Below, one piece after another: positions 15,714-23,316 of a stretch of DNA of 64,000 nt; positions within the stretch are counted from its first letter, which is position 1; every line of letters starts with the position of its first letter. Below the pieces are notes generated by a model. The model made no database searches. It saw nothing but the letters and a program-made list of their open reading frames with translations, and had not been told where the DNA came from. Source of the stretch: Pseudomonadota bacterium. Lineage in GTDB: Bacteria; Pseudomonadota; Gammaproteobacteria; UBA9214. The stretch is taken from NCBI GenBank assembly GCA_041395565.1, contig JAWLAI010000007.1, positions 248,001 to 312,000 of the forward strand. The letters are read 5' to 3'. Both the position numbers and the translations under genes were made by a program.

Positions 15714-15809
15714 GGAAACGATAACGTTTCCTTGCTGGACCGAGGCTTTCGCCGCGGCGCCTGTTGCACGGTCCTAAGGCGCCTTATTTGTCACTGAGAC
15801 CGCAGTGAC
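15714..15809 (-). other. Three further hairpins between parM and STY4534 genes
   Basis: GGAAACG/CGTTTCC (15714-15720 and 15725-15731), a GGCGCC/GGCGCC pairing (about 15757-15784) and GTCACTG/CAGTGAC (15790-15796 and 15803-15809) lie within 100 bp after the parM stop. With leader D this intergenic region is unusually structured. Some of it probably ends the parM transcript; a role in replication or partition is possible but unproven. Confidence 0.5.
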
Positions 15810-15824
15810 CACGTATAAAACCTG

Positions 15825-16847
15825 TCAGGCCACGTTCGACTCATCACAAACGTATTGCAGATACTTCAACATCCCGCGTGCGTTGGCGAAGGCCGGGTGT
15901 TCGGCGATGGCCTGGTTGGGAAACCAATTGGCGATGTGCTCCGCCAGCGCCACGGTGCCACCGCCGACGAACACTATCCGGTCCAGTTCCACGCCCAGCC
16001 CGAGTTGGCGGCGGGTCTCCGCATACAGGCGTTCCACCAACTCCCGCTTGGCAGCGTCAACCAGTTCCGCGACATCGTGATCCTTGCCGTGCAAACGCAC
16101 GACGCCACATTCAACGGCGGATGACACCAGTTGCTCGCCCACGCTCTCAAGATCGAAGCGTTCCTGGATGCCGTTGGCCACGTGTTGTTTCACGTCCAAC
16201 ATGCCGCCCTGCAGGGAACCCGATGAGGCGTGAACGACGCCCTGATCCTTTACGACCACGTAGTCCGTGGTGCGCCCGCCGATGTCCACGATGGCGATCG
16301 GCACCGACAAGCGTGCTTCATCGAGGATGGCTTCGTTGGCTTTGGTAACGATGACATAGTCGTACCATGCGGCCAGCGCCTCCGGGATCACCTCGTGGAA
16401 CGCGATCGCAGCGGGCAGTCGCTCAGTCTTCGGTTGCACCGCCTGCTTCAAGCTGAGGCGCTTCTTCTCGATGGTGTCGCGGCGCTGCTCGCCGTTCTTC
16501 TTGTAGAAGGCACTGACGGGAAGACCGGAGACCGCATGAATGGAGCGACCCGCCAAACCTGCTTCCTGCAGGGCATGCTGGACGATGACGCGGTTCAGGC
16601 CCGAGGTGGGATAGCCTTCGAAATGCGTGGGCGCACCGTCAAGAGCGCCCACCGCATACACGGCCCCTTCGGTTTCGTATTCGAAGATGCGTTGTCGGCC
16701 CTTATCGATCCAGGTGACGCCAGCCTTGCCCACCCTGGCCCGCGAGGGAATGGCAATCAACCTGCCATCCGGCAGAGCCACCTTGGTAAATGCATAACCG
16801 TCATCGACACCTACCTGGATGGGTGTCATCGTATTGGAATCCGACAT
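15825..16847 (-). CDS. ParM/StbA-like actin-fold segregation ATPase
   Basis: The start at 16847 (MSDSNTMTPIQVGVDDGYAF) follows a GGAGGAG and gives 340 residues. Actin-fold signatures are visible: phosphate-1 VGVDDGYAFTK, phosphate-2 VDIGGRTTDYVVV, and an adenosine-like FVGGGTVALAEH near the C-terminus. ParM/StbA proteins form filaments that push plasmid copies apart. In the island it should stabilise an excised, possibly replicating circle. A small DNA-binding-like gene lies 42 bp upstream on the same strand and is the likely adaptor. Confidence 0.85.
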   Translation of the reverse strand: MSDSNTMTPIQVGVDDGYAFTKVALPDGRLIAIPSRARVGKAGVTWIDKGRQRIFEYETEGAVYAVGALDGAPTHFEGYPTSGLNRVIVQHALQEAGLAGRSIHAVSGLPVSAFYKKNGEQRRDTIEKKRLSLKQAVQPKTERLPAAIAFHEVIPEALAAWYDYVIVTKANEAILDEARLSVPIAIVDIGGRTTDYVVVKDQGVVHASSGSLQGGMLDVKQHVANGIQERFDLESVGEQLVSSAVECGVVRLHGKDHDVAELVDAAKRELVERLYAETRRQLGLGVELDRIVFVGGGTVALAEHIANWFPNQAIAEHPAFANARGMLKYLQYVCDESNVA

Positions 16848-16889
16848 CGTTGCTCCTCCGTTCTTGTCTTGTGTTTTATGCAACCGGCC

Positions 16890-17270
16890 TCAGCCGATCA
16901 CCTTTCTCAGGCCAGCGAAGGGCTTACCCTGACCCGCCGCGTTGTTCGCTTCGATTGCCACTGGCGTCGTTTCGGTTTCGGTAGCCGATGGAGCCGATGG
17001 TTGTGCCAACCACGCGGCAAACGCGGTTCGTGGTTGCCTCGTCGACACGCCTTGTCCTTGCGGTGGTCTCATCGGTTGCGGAACAATCTCATCCTGCACC
17101 ACCCGCAACGATTGGCATTCATGGCGAAAGCCCTGGACCAGGAGACCGCGCAACCACTCTTGACGCCGAGCTTCTGGAATTCGCTCCAGCCGGTTCAGGA
17201 TCAGGGCCTCGAATGCCACGCGCGGATCAAGCTGTAATGCGATGCGTTTGCCTGCCGTTGTCTTAGCCAT
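16890..17270 (-). CDS. Small ParR/StbB-like partner candidate
   Basis: The 126-residue protein starts MAKTTAGKRIALQLDPRVAF, a ribbon-helix-helix-like beginning, then a helix (ALILNRLERIPEARRQEWLR) and a low-complexity Pro/Gln/Thr/Ala tail ending in GKPFAGLRKVIG. It is encoded directly before the ParM-like gene. In type II partition systems the ParM partner is a small RHH DNA-binding protein whose C-terminus contacts the filament. That assignment is inference from size, N-terminus and position. Confidence 0.6.
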   Translation of the reverse strand: MAKTTAGKRIALQLDPRVAFEALILNRLERIPEARRQEWLRGLLVQGFRHECQSLRVVQDEIVPQPMRPPQGQGVSTRQPRTAFAAWLAQPSAPSATETETTPVAIEANNAAGQGKPFAGLRKVIG

Positions 17271-17345
17271 ACGGCATCGGCCCCACCGTTATTGACCAAG
17301 TCGTTGCAGGAGTATGAGGAACCGAGCGCCGCATACCAGCGAAAA

Positions 17346-18155
17346 CTAGGTGCTACCAGTGACGTCGTTTACGGAAGCCGCGATATCCGCTTTTGTTGCG
17401 GAATCAACGGGCCGTAGTCGGATGTGCTTGGCCGCCTCTTCGGGGAATCGGATTTTGCGGGGTGCCAGCGGTGCCTGGCGCGCTCCGTTCAACACGTCTT
17501 CCGGAACTTCGCCCATGAGCTGGCGGGCGCGACTCGCATTGGCGGTGCCTTGTTGGAGTGCCGTGCGATCGATGTTGAGGAAGTGATAGCCTTGCGGTAC
17601 TGCGAACGCGCCGCGGATCTTGCTCGCACATGCATTGAGTAAACCTTCCATCGCCGCGCCGGTTAGCACTCCCACATGGTGGGCGGTCAATAGCGTGCGC
17701 ACAAACCTGTCGTACTCGGCGATCAGTTGTGCGCCACGATAGGCGTAGGGATTGGCGAACTGCAGCGCGATCCGGAACGGCTTCATCGACTCCGCCACGG
17801 CCACCTCCAAAGCGGTGAGCTGTTCGAGGTGTGCGTCCAATGCGGCCTGCTCGTTCTTGACCAGGTCACGCACCCTTTCCAGTGCCTCGTGCACCTTCAC
17901 CAGCCACCAATCGGCATAGGGATCGTCACTACGTGCCGCCTGCCAGATCACACGCAAGCGATCGGCAAATCCCACCAGTCCGATGATCGCCGGTTTGTCG
18001 GCGTTGCCGTTGCGCCCGCGGATCAACCGTTGCGCCTGCCGGGTCTGGACCGTCAACCACGCTTGTCCACGCAGCGCTCCCGGACCGGCATCGACGTTCG
18101 TTTCTTCCGGGCGCAGTTCTGTCTTTTGTTCTGGATCCGATTTACCGAAATTCAT
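17346..18155 (-). CDS. PFL_4669-family (TIGR03761) ICE protein
   Basis: The 269-residue protein carries the family signature GALRGQAWLTVQTRQAQRLI (residues 27-46) and the segment FRIALQFANPYAYRGAQL, with a largely helical C-terminal region. TIGR03761 proteins occur in the replication/maintenance cluster of PFGI-1/SPI-7-type elements; molecular function is unknown. Its 175-bp upstream region contains copy 2 of the GGTTACA-S-TGTAACC palindrome, suggesting a promoter there rather than read-through from the STY4528 gene. Confidence 0.83.
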   Translation of the reverse strand: MNFGKSDPEQKTELRPEETNVDAGPGALRGQAWLTVQTRQAQRLIRGRNGNADKPAIIGLVGFADRLRVIWQAARSDDPYADWWLVKVHEALERVRDLVKNEQAALDAHLEQLTALEVAVAESMKPFRIALQFANPYAYRGAQLIAEYDRFVRTLLTAHHVGVLTGAAMEGLLNACASKIRGAFAVPQGYHFLNIDRTALQQGTANASRARQLMGEVPEDVLNGARQAPLAPRKIRFPEEAAKHIRLRPVDSATKADIAASVNDVTGST

Positions 18156-18296
18156 GCGCCATATCCTTCATCCTAATTGACTTTGAATGAGCCCTCATCA
18201 ATCCATGACCGGCGCCGACAGACAAGGCTTTATTCATGCACGGTTCGACGTGTTTGAAATCGCAAGATGAAAATAAGAAGAAGACGAGTCGATGGC

Positions 18297-18311
18297 GGTT
18301 ACACTGTAACC
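18297..18311. promoter_or_regulatory. Palindromic site GGTTACA-C-TGTAACC (copy 2)
   Basis: It is identical to the 403-417 site except for the central base, including the flanks CGG and ACCACC. It lies 140 bp upstream of the PFL_4669-family start and just past the STY4528-family stop. Two copies at either side of the visible island argue for a common regulator. Confidence 0.6.
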
Positions 18312-18330
18312 ACCACATTGCCGGTATCAG

Positions 18331-19590
18331 TCAGCCTGATTCGTTGTCGCTCTTCGGGCGTGCCGGCAGGTTGAGCGACTTGCGTAGCTCAGCGAGTTGT
18401 CTTTGACCTGAGGCGCTGGAACTATCGCGACGCTTCGCCTCTGCCAGACTTTGTTCCTGTTGCTTCTGGTACCTTAGGCGCGCCTTCTCCCGCTCGATGC
18501 GTTCGTCGCGCACCTTGATGCCGAGATTCGGTACGAACTCACCCTTGTTCGCGGCGCGACACAGAAAGTGCAGGAAGCGCATTTCGTCGTACACGGGTTT
18601 CATGCCCTTTTGCTCCGAACGAAACCGGCCTTCCAGCTCATCGAGGATGGACTGGCGTGCAGCTGCAGGTACGGATTTCAGATAACGATCTGCCAGTTCG
18701 CGCTGATTGTCCGAGAGGCGCTTGGGATAGATCAGGGGTGGCTCGTTATTCAATGGCCCTGAATTTTCAACCTCGCCTGTAGTTTTTGTAGTAGTAGTTT
18801 TATTTATATAACTACTACAACTACTCGACTTCGAATTTTGTGGGCTCAAAATTTGGAGCGCTGTTTCATCCGCCTTTGAATTTTGGTCCCGGTGATCCGC
18901 GCCGTCTTCACTGACCACGTTGCGCAGTTGCGTCATTACCTTTGCGCTGAACGCAAAATAGCGCCGCGCTGAATCCTGCTGGATCACCTCCGCCGCCTGC
19001 ATACGACGTTCGAGTGGATGGCCTTGCGCACAAATATCGAGACCTTCCTGAATATCCTCGTCGATGGTATCCAACACGCCCTTGGCGACCAGGCGCACGC
19101 GCGCATGATGATGCCCGAGCGACTGCTGCAGGAACTTCATATAGTCCGGGTCCAGATGCAGGGCGTCCACTAACGGGAGAGGTTCGTCGTGCAGCGCATA
19201 CACGTTGCCGCGGAAACGGCCACTCGCTTCGCGCAGCCGCGCGCACAAGGTCAGCCAACGAGTGGCGCGCAGAATGGCGATAGCCCGGGAGATGGTCGAT
19301 GTGGATGAGACGTTGGTCTTCTTGGCGAGATACTCATAACTGGGGAACGCCGTACTACCACCGGTCTCCTGGGCCTGCAGCATGATGACCATCCATGCAA
19401 GCTTGTCCACGGGTTCGAGTACAGGGTCTTGCACCACCAGTGTGGGGAACGCCTGATGCCGGTTCCCCATGAACAACATGGTATCAGTGTGCGTGCTACC
19501 CGATTCCTGTTGTGCCCGTTCGATGGTTGCCAGTATCAGTGCATCGAGTGCATGGGTCTCGGGTCGGAGTCCGCGAGAACCTTCACCCAT
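18331..19590 (-). CDS. STY4528-family island replication protein
   Basis: The 419-residue protein has an N-terminal region with a winged-helix-like stretch (SYEYLAKKTNVSSTSTISRA, residues about 104-123), a central region ending in LRNVVSEDG, a Thr/Ser-rich linker (SYINKTTTTKTTGEVENSG) and a charged helical C-terminus. STY4528-type proteins are annotated as pathogenicity-island replication proteins and resemble initiators. Its ATG overlaps the stop of the DUF2857-like gene by 8 bp. The linker is encoded by an AT-rich inverted repeat (18787-18820), unusual in this GC-rich region. Confidence 0.8.
   Translation of the reverse strand: MGEGSRGLRPETHALDALILATIERAQQESGSTHTDTMLFMGNRHQAFPTLVVQDPVLEPVDKLAWMVIMLQAQETGGSTAFPSYEYLAKKTNVSSTSTISRAIAILRATRWLTLCARLREASGRFRGNVYALHDEPLPLVDALHLDPDYMKFLQQSLGHHHARVRLVAKGVLDTIDEDIQEGLDICAQGHPLERRMQAAEVIQQDSARRYFAFSAKVMTQLRNVVSEDGADHRDQNSKADETALQILSPQNSKSSSCSSYINKTTTTKTTGEVENSGPLNNEPPLIYPKRLSDNQRELADRYLKSVPAAARQSILDELEGRFRSEQKGMKPVYDEMRFLHFLCRAANKGEFVPNLGIKVRDERIEREKARLRYQKQQEQSLAEAKRRDSSSASGQRQLAELRKSLNLPARPKSDNESG
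18787..18820. repeat. AT-rich inverted repeat inside the STY4528-family gene
   Basis: GTAGTAGTT (18791-18799) pairs with AACTACTAC (18810-18818) around an all A/T 10-nt loop, within about 50 bp of very low GC. It encodes a repetitive Thr/Lys linker. Initiator genes can contain their own origin, so an origin-like role is conceivable; a simple low-complexity linker is the alternative. Confidence 0.45.
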
Positions 19591-20191
19591 CCGAACACGC
19601 TCGCTCCGCAGAATCGTGACCGCTTCGTCCTGTCAGATCACCGTATTGATTCCAACGTTGCGTCAAGTTCCATATGGCCCGCATCGATATGCCGGTTTCA
19701 CGGTGGATAGCAAGATACTGGTCCGGCTGGAGCGGACCCTCTTCTTCGCGGTTCGCCTGTTGGACCCAGACGTTCCATAGCTTGTGTGTGCTCTCTTCGT
19801 CGGGTTCCGCCGGACGGCCGACCGATGGATCGACGGTGAGCATACGACGCAGCCGCGTGTATTCGCGGGAGCCCAAACCGAAGAGTGTTTGCATCATCTC
19901 CAATGGTGCATCAGCGGCGATCAGCACTTGTTGCAGGTCTTCGGATTCGCGCTGCCGGCGCAGGTGGTCGATCATGGGCCAGTACACGTCCCGGTTGAGA
20001 ACGATATCCAGACAATGGGCCCGCAAGGACTCGACGCGATAGAGATCGGCCAGGTTCATCTCGCGCAATGCCTCGATTTCGCGCGGACCGAAGTTCATGT
20101 TGCGCAGCGCAGCTTGATCGCCTTCGGCCAGGCAGCGGATCGCATACATCAGCACGGCCGTGATCAAATCAGATTCCTTGGTCCCATCCAT
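19583..20191 (-). CDS. DUF2857-like island protein
   Basis: The start MDGTKESDLITAVLMYAIRC at 20191 lies 5 bp after the parB stop and gives 202 residues; a longer frame extends into parB. It is mainly helical, with FGPREIEALREMNLADLYRV and a C-terminal helix-turn-helix-like HRETGISMRAIWNLTQRW. Position between ParB and the STY4528-family gene, and the sequence pattern, fit DUF2857 of SPI-7/PFGI-1-type elements. It may be a regulator; no function is established here. Confidence 0.72.
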   Translation of the reverse strand: MDGTKESDLITAVLMYAIRCLAEGDQAALRNMNFGPREIEALREMNLADLYRVESLRAHCLDIVLNRDVYWPMIDHLRRQRESEDLQQVLIAADAPLEMMQTLFGLGSREYTRLRRMLTVDPSVGRPAEPDEESTHKLWNVWVQQANREEEGPLQPDQYLAIHRETGISMRAIWNLTQRWNQYGDLTGRSGHDSAERACSDG

Positions 20192-20196
20192 CGCGT

Positions 20197-21810
20197 CTAC
20201 TCCCAGAGCCTGACCTGCGAGGCCTCCGCCGCACGACGAATACGACGGTAGGTGTCCATCAAGTTGAGCAGATCCTGCCAGTCCTGCTCGCCGAGTTGGC
20301 GCCACAGGCGATAGCCGGTGTGTCCCGGGTCCAACGTCCAGACGCTGTTAAAGAGCAGACCGGCATCCTGGTTCTCAAGCGCCCGGCGCAGGATCGAGTC
20401 GTCGGACAAAGTGGTGATGACGGCATCCAGTGGCGCCACGGTCATTTCCGCACAAGCCGCGAGGTGCCACCACAACATGGAGACTTGACCGAGCGTGTCG
20501 GCGTCCAACTGATCGGCCAACGACGAGTCCGGCACGTCACGGAGGATGAATCCGAGTCCCTTTCCGGACAGAGGCGCGACCAGGCCGCCGATACCATTGC
20601 GTTGCGCGAGACGAGCGGCCAGCGTCCAAGCACGAGCACGCAGCGATTTGAGGTCCGTGGTAACGGGTTGGCTAAGCGTGATCGAACTCTCGACGGAATC
20701 CGCCCTTGCCTCGATCGAGTCATCCGGTGGTTCCTCTGACTCTTCCTCCGAAGCATCGGGCACATTCACAATCGATGGTCGTTGCGATGGAGACGCTTCA
20801 CGCTTAGATGCCGCATCTGAGTTACTACCGCGTGAGTCACCAATATTCTGGTCCTCGGCGACACATTTCCCTTTCACCAGAGAAACTACTGGAGCAGCGT
20901 CTCTTTCCTCCGGTGCATCTGCATCGTGGTCGTTCTCGATGATTGGAATTTCGATCTCGCGGCCTGAAAGCTGCGCATCCAGCTCAACGCGAATGGCCTG
21001 GATGCTCACCTCGAGCTCTTCCGCAATCTCGATCTCAATTGCATTGCGTAACAGTTCGATATCCCACTCGGGACCGTCGTATCGTTCACACAATGCCGCG
21101 AACACTGCACCGAAGGATTCGTCATCACCCAGCTTGCGCTTATTCCAGATACAGCGCGCCGCCCTGTCCAGGGCGCGAATTCGTTCCACCTGCGGTCGGC
21201 CGAGACCCGACTTCAACGCACGAGGAATCACCGGAAACAAGGTGTGAACCGCGTAGCCCATCTGGGAGATCAACCCATGGCTCAAGCTGTAGCCGCGCTC
21301 TCGGAGTATCGTTTCAAGATGGCGCTGCGAAAGACTATCGATGGCCATCTCCTCTTCCAGAAGCGTCTTGGCCTCGAACACGGCCTGGGCCTTGTCGATG
21401 AAACTTAATCCGCCGCGCAGATCGTTTTCCCTCAGATGCGCCAGGAGCACATCCGACTCTTGATGCCACGGTTTGAACAGGCAATCGACCCATTGGAATC
21501 GTTCGTCGCCCGTTTCCTGATACAACGTCTGCAGGATGTGCAGCCGCGTGTTGCCGCCGGCGCCGACAATGTAGTCGACTTCCCCGGGTCGGCAGGTGAC
21601 GACCAAGGGCTGATCCATTCCATCGGCACGGATGGAGGCCTTGATGCGATCGTATTCCGGATTCTCGTTTCGGCGGGGATTGCGGTCGTAGGCCTTGATG
21701 CACGTTACCTCCAGGCGCAACGGTGTCGGCCCATCCGGCAGTATCCCGGGCTCGGGTGATGGCGAAGGACTGGCTGGTGTAGTCTTTTTGTCGGCGGCCC
21801 GTTTATTCAT
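20197..21810 (-). CDS. ParB-family protein of PFGI-1-type ICE
   Basis: The 537-residue protein has an N-terminal ParB/Srx domain with NPRRNENPEYDRIKASIRAD and VGAGGNTRLHILQTL (GGNTR in place of the GERR box of classical ParB). A central helical DNA-binding region, an acidic Ser/Asp/Glu linker (about 310-370) and a C-terminal helical domain follow. It matches the long island ParB type. No ParA is encoded in the window, so this protein may act as a regulator or replication factor rather than a partition CTPase partner. Its ATG overlaps the upstream HTH gene stop (ATGA). Confidence 0.85.
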   Translation of the reverse strand: MNKRAADKKTTPASPSPSPEPGILPDGPTPLRLEVTCIKAYDRNPRRNENPEYDRIKASIRADGMDQPLVVTCRPGEVDYIVGAGGNTRLHILQTLYQETGDERFQWVDCLFKPWHQESDVLLAHLRENDLRGGLSFIDKAQAVFEAKTLLEEEMAIDSLSQRHLETILRERGYSLSHGLISQMGYAVHTLFPVIPRALKSGLGRPQVERIRALDRAARCIWNKRKLGDDESFGAVFAALCERYDGPEWDIELLRNAIEIEIAEELEVSIQAIRVELDAQLSGREIEIPIIENDHDADAPEERDAAPVVSLVKGKCVAEDQNIGDSRGSNSDAASKREASPSQRPSIVNVPDASEEESEEPPDDSIEARADSVESSITLSQPVTTDLKSLRARAWTLAARLAQRNGIGGLVAPLSGKGLGFILRDVPDSSLADQLDADTLGQVSMLWWHLAACAEMTVAPLDAVITTLSDDSILRRALENQDAGLLFNSVWTLDPGHTGYRLWRQLGEQDWQDLLNLMDTYRRIRRAAEASQVRLWE

Positions 21811-22085
21811 GGTGATACGCCATAGTCGATATCGGGCTCCTCGCGCACGCCGGCGAAGATCTCCGGGTGCCTGACCAGGCTTTCCCTTGGTACCACCTTG
21901 AGCCGACCGTCGGATTTCCTGGCCAGCCGCCGGGTGATTTGCTCAATCCGGGTCGCCAGCAGGGCGCTGGCGTAGCGATGCCGTCCCGCCAACTGGTAGA
22001 GATACGAGACGGAATCGCTACAAACCTCGGCTATTTCGGCGCGTTCCCGCTTGGTTGCCGCCCTTAGAAAGTCTTTTAACTCCAT
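21807..22085 (-). CDS. Small HTH protein, Cro/YdaS-like
   Basis: The 92-residue protein has a helix-turn-helix region in its first 55 residues (AATKRERAEIAEVCSDSVSY, then LYQLAGRHRYASALLATRIE), resembling small Cro-type phage regulators. It is divergent from the S24 repressor across a 95-bp region containing repeated TTAGCA/GTGCTAA half-sites, and it heads the parB operon with a 4-bp overlap. It probably balances the repressor in the switch between quiescence and activation; that is inference. Confidence 0.7.
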   Translation of the reverse strand: MELKDFLRAATKRERAEIAEVCSDSVSYLYQLAGRHRYASALLATRIEQITRRLARKSDGRLKVVPRESLVRHPEIFAGVREEPDIDYGVSP

Positions 22086-22095
22086 GACAAAAACA

Positions 22096-22170
22096 TTAGC
22101 ATTGAGCTAATTCTCTGGCAAACACCGCGTGTTTATCTTTGTGCTAAATTTTACAGTAATCTGGTGCTAT
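22096..22170. promoter_or_regulatory. Divergent operator region of the S24 switch
   Basis: TTAGCATTGAGCTAA (22096-22110) is an inverted repeat of TTAGC. GTGCTAA (22141-22147) and GTGCTAT (22164-22170) are further half-sites in front of the repressor ATG at 22181. The same GTGCTAA half-site recurs upstream of alpA (22956-23021), pointing to one repressor controlling both regions. Confidence 0.6.
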
Positions 22171-22180
22171 ACTATTTCGC

Positions 22181-22867
22181 ATGAAGCGAAAACCCGAAAA
22201 GGTCAGGCTCCTGAATCTAGAGCTACTGATCGCCGAGGCCGGTTCTGCGGCCAAACTCGCCCGGGTCGCCGGCACCAATAGTTCCTATCTGAGCCAGGTC
22301 CGAAATCAAATGCCCACCAAGAAGGGCACGCCCAGGGGAGTGGGTGATGATCTGGCGGAAAAGCTGGAACGTGGCATGGGAAAACCGTTGGGCTGGATGG
22401 ATGAAGCCCACGACGACCCATCGCAGCAACCAGCTGAGTCCCCAGAACCGAACGCCGATGAAGGGCCCGATATTCGCAGCTTGCGGCCGCTGATTTCCTG
22501 GGTGCAGGCGGGTGAATGGTCTGAGATTTCCGAAGGTTTCGCCCCGCAATACGGGGTAGAACTGCTCCCCTGTCCCGTAACGTGCAGCCCGGAATCCTTT
22601 GTATTGCGCGTTCGCGGCTCAAGCATGGAGCCCAAATTCCATGAAGGTGATCTGATTTTTGTGGACCCCGATGTCGCCGCAGTACACGGGAAATACGTGG
22701 TGGTACGCATCGATGAATCCAACGAGGCCACCTTCAAACAACTGATCGTCGAAGGGAACCGGCAGTACCTGAAGGCACTGAATCCGGACTGGCCGAACCG
22801 CATCATTGAACTCAATACGACCGCGACCATCGTCGGCGTCGTAGTGTTCAAAGGTGAAGTCGTGTGA
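22181..22867 (+). CDS. S24/CI-like self-cleaving repressor
   Basis: The 228-residue protein has an N-terminal XRE-like HTH (about residues 10-70, SAAKLARVAGTNSSYLSQVR), a flexible linker and a C-terminal S24 peptidase domain. The Ala-Gly cleavage site (A110-G111 in WVQAGEW), catalytic Ser148 (RGSSMEP) and Lys186 (EATFKQL) are present, so RecA-stimulated self-cleavage after DNA damage is expected from the LexA/CI family. It is divergent from the small HTH gene and probably keeps the island silent until SOS induction. Confidence 0.88.
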   Translation: MKRKPEKVRLLNLELLIAEAGSAAKLARVAGTNSSYLSQVRNQMPTKKGTPRGVGDDLAEKLERGMGKPLGWMDEAHDDPSQQPAESPEPNADEGPDIRSLRPLISWVQAGEWSEISEGFAPQYGVELLPCPVTCSPESFVLRVRGSSMEPKFHEGDLIFVDPDVAAVHGKYVVVRIDESNEATFKQLIVEGNRQYLKALNPDWPNRIIELNTTATIVGVVVFKGEVV

Positions 22868-22955
22868 GCGAACTTGCCTACCTCGAGGACCGCAATCACA
22901 CTTTGTCTCGTTAAGCCCGCCCGGCAACCCCATCAGCGTTCTCTTGTTAGGCAAA

Positions 22956-23021
22956 GTGCTTATCACTTTGCTAAACATTCTCTTTTGTCAGAAAGATTCG
23001 CACCGTGCTAACGTTATAGCA
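22956..23021. promoter_or_regulatory. Operator half-sites upstream of alpA
   Basis: GTGCT (22956-22960), TTTGCTAAA (22967-22975) and GTGCTAACGTTATAGCA (23005-23021, inverted GCTA-N6-TAGC) lie 50-115 bp before the alpA ATG. They share the TGCTAA half-site with the S24 promoter region, suggesting the same repressor controls the excision regulator. Confidence 0.5.
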
Positions 23022-23070
23022 TTGTTAATCCAAACTCCGGTATCCGCATTACCGGGACGGAGAGAATGCG

Positions 23071-23316
23071 ATGGACGAAGCACACCGGACTCTGCCGGGA
23101 AAGACACTGATCAATCGAAAGACACTGCTGGCCATGATCCCGCTGTCGGAACGCGCCATTTTCAACATGGAGAAGCGCGGAGATTTCCCACGCCGAATCG
23201 CACTCACGAGCCGAAACGTTGCGTGGGATCTGGCTGAAGTGGAGGAATGGATCGAATCGCGAAAGCGATCCGGAGAACAGGCCGACCGCCCTGGCGTTAC
23301 CGCCGTTGCCCGTTAG
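23071..23316 (+). CDS. alpA: AlpA-family regulator/excisionase
   Basis: The 81-residue protein has the AlpA winged-helix pattern: LINRKTLLAMIPLSERAIFN, then MEKRGDFPRRIALTSRNVAWD and EVEEWIESRK. AlpA-type proteins activate integrase or act as excision factors in P4-like and ICE systems. It converges on the integrase gene and the two overlap by 20 bp (23297-23316). The GTGCTAA sites upstream suggest control by the S24 repressor. Confidence 0.85.
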   Translation: MDEAHRTLPGKTLINRKTLLAMIPLSERAIFNMEKRGDFPRRIALTSRNVAWDLAEVEEWIESRKRSGEQADRPGVTAVAR

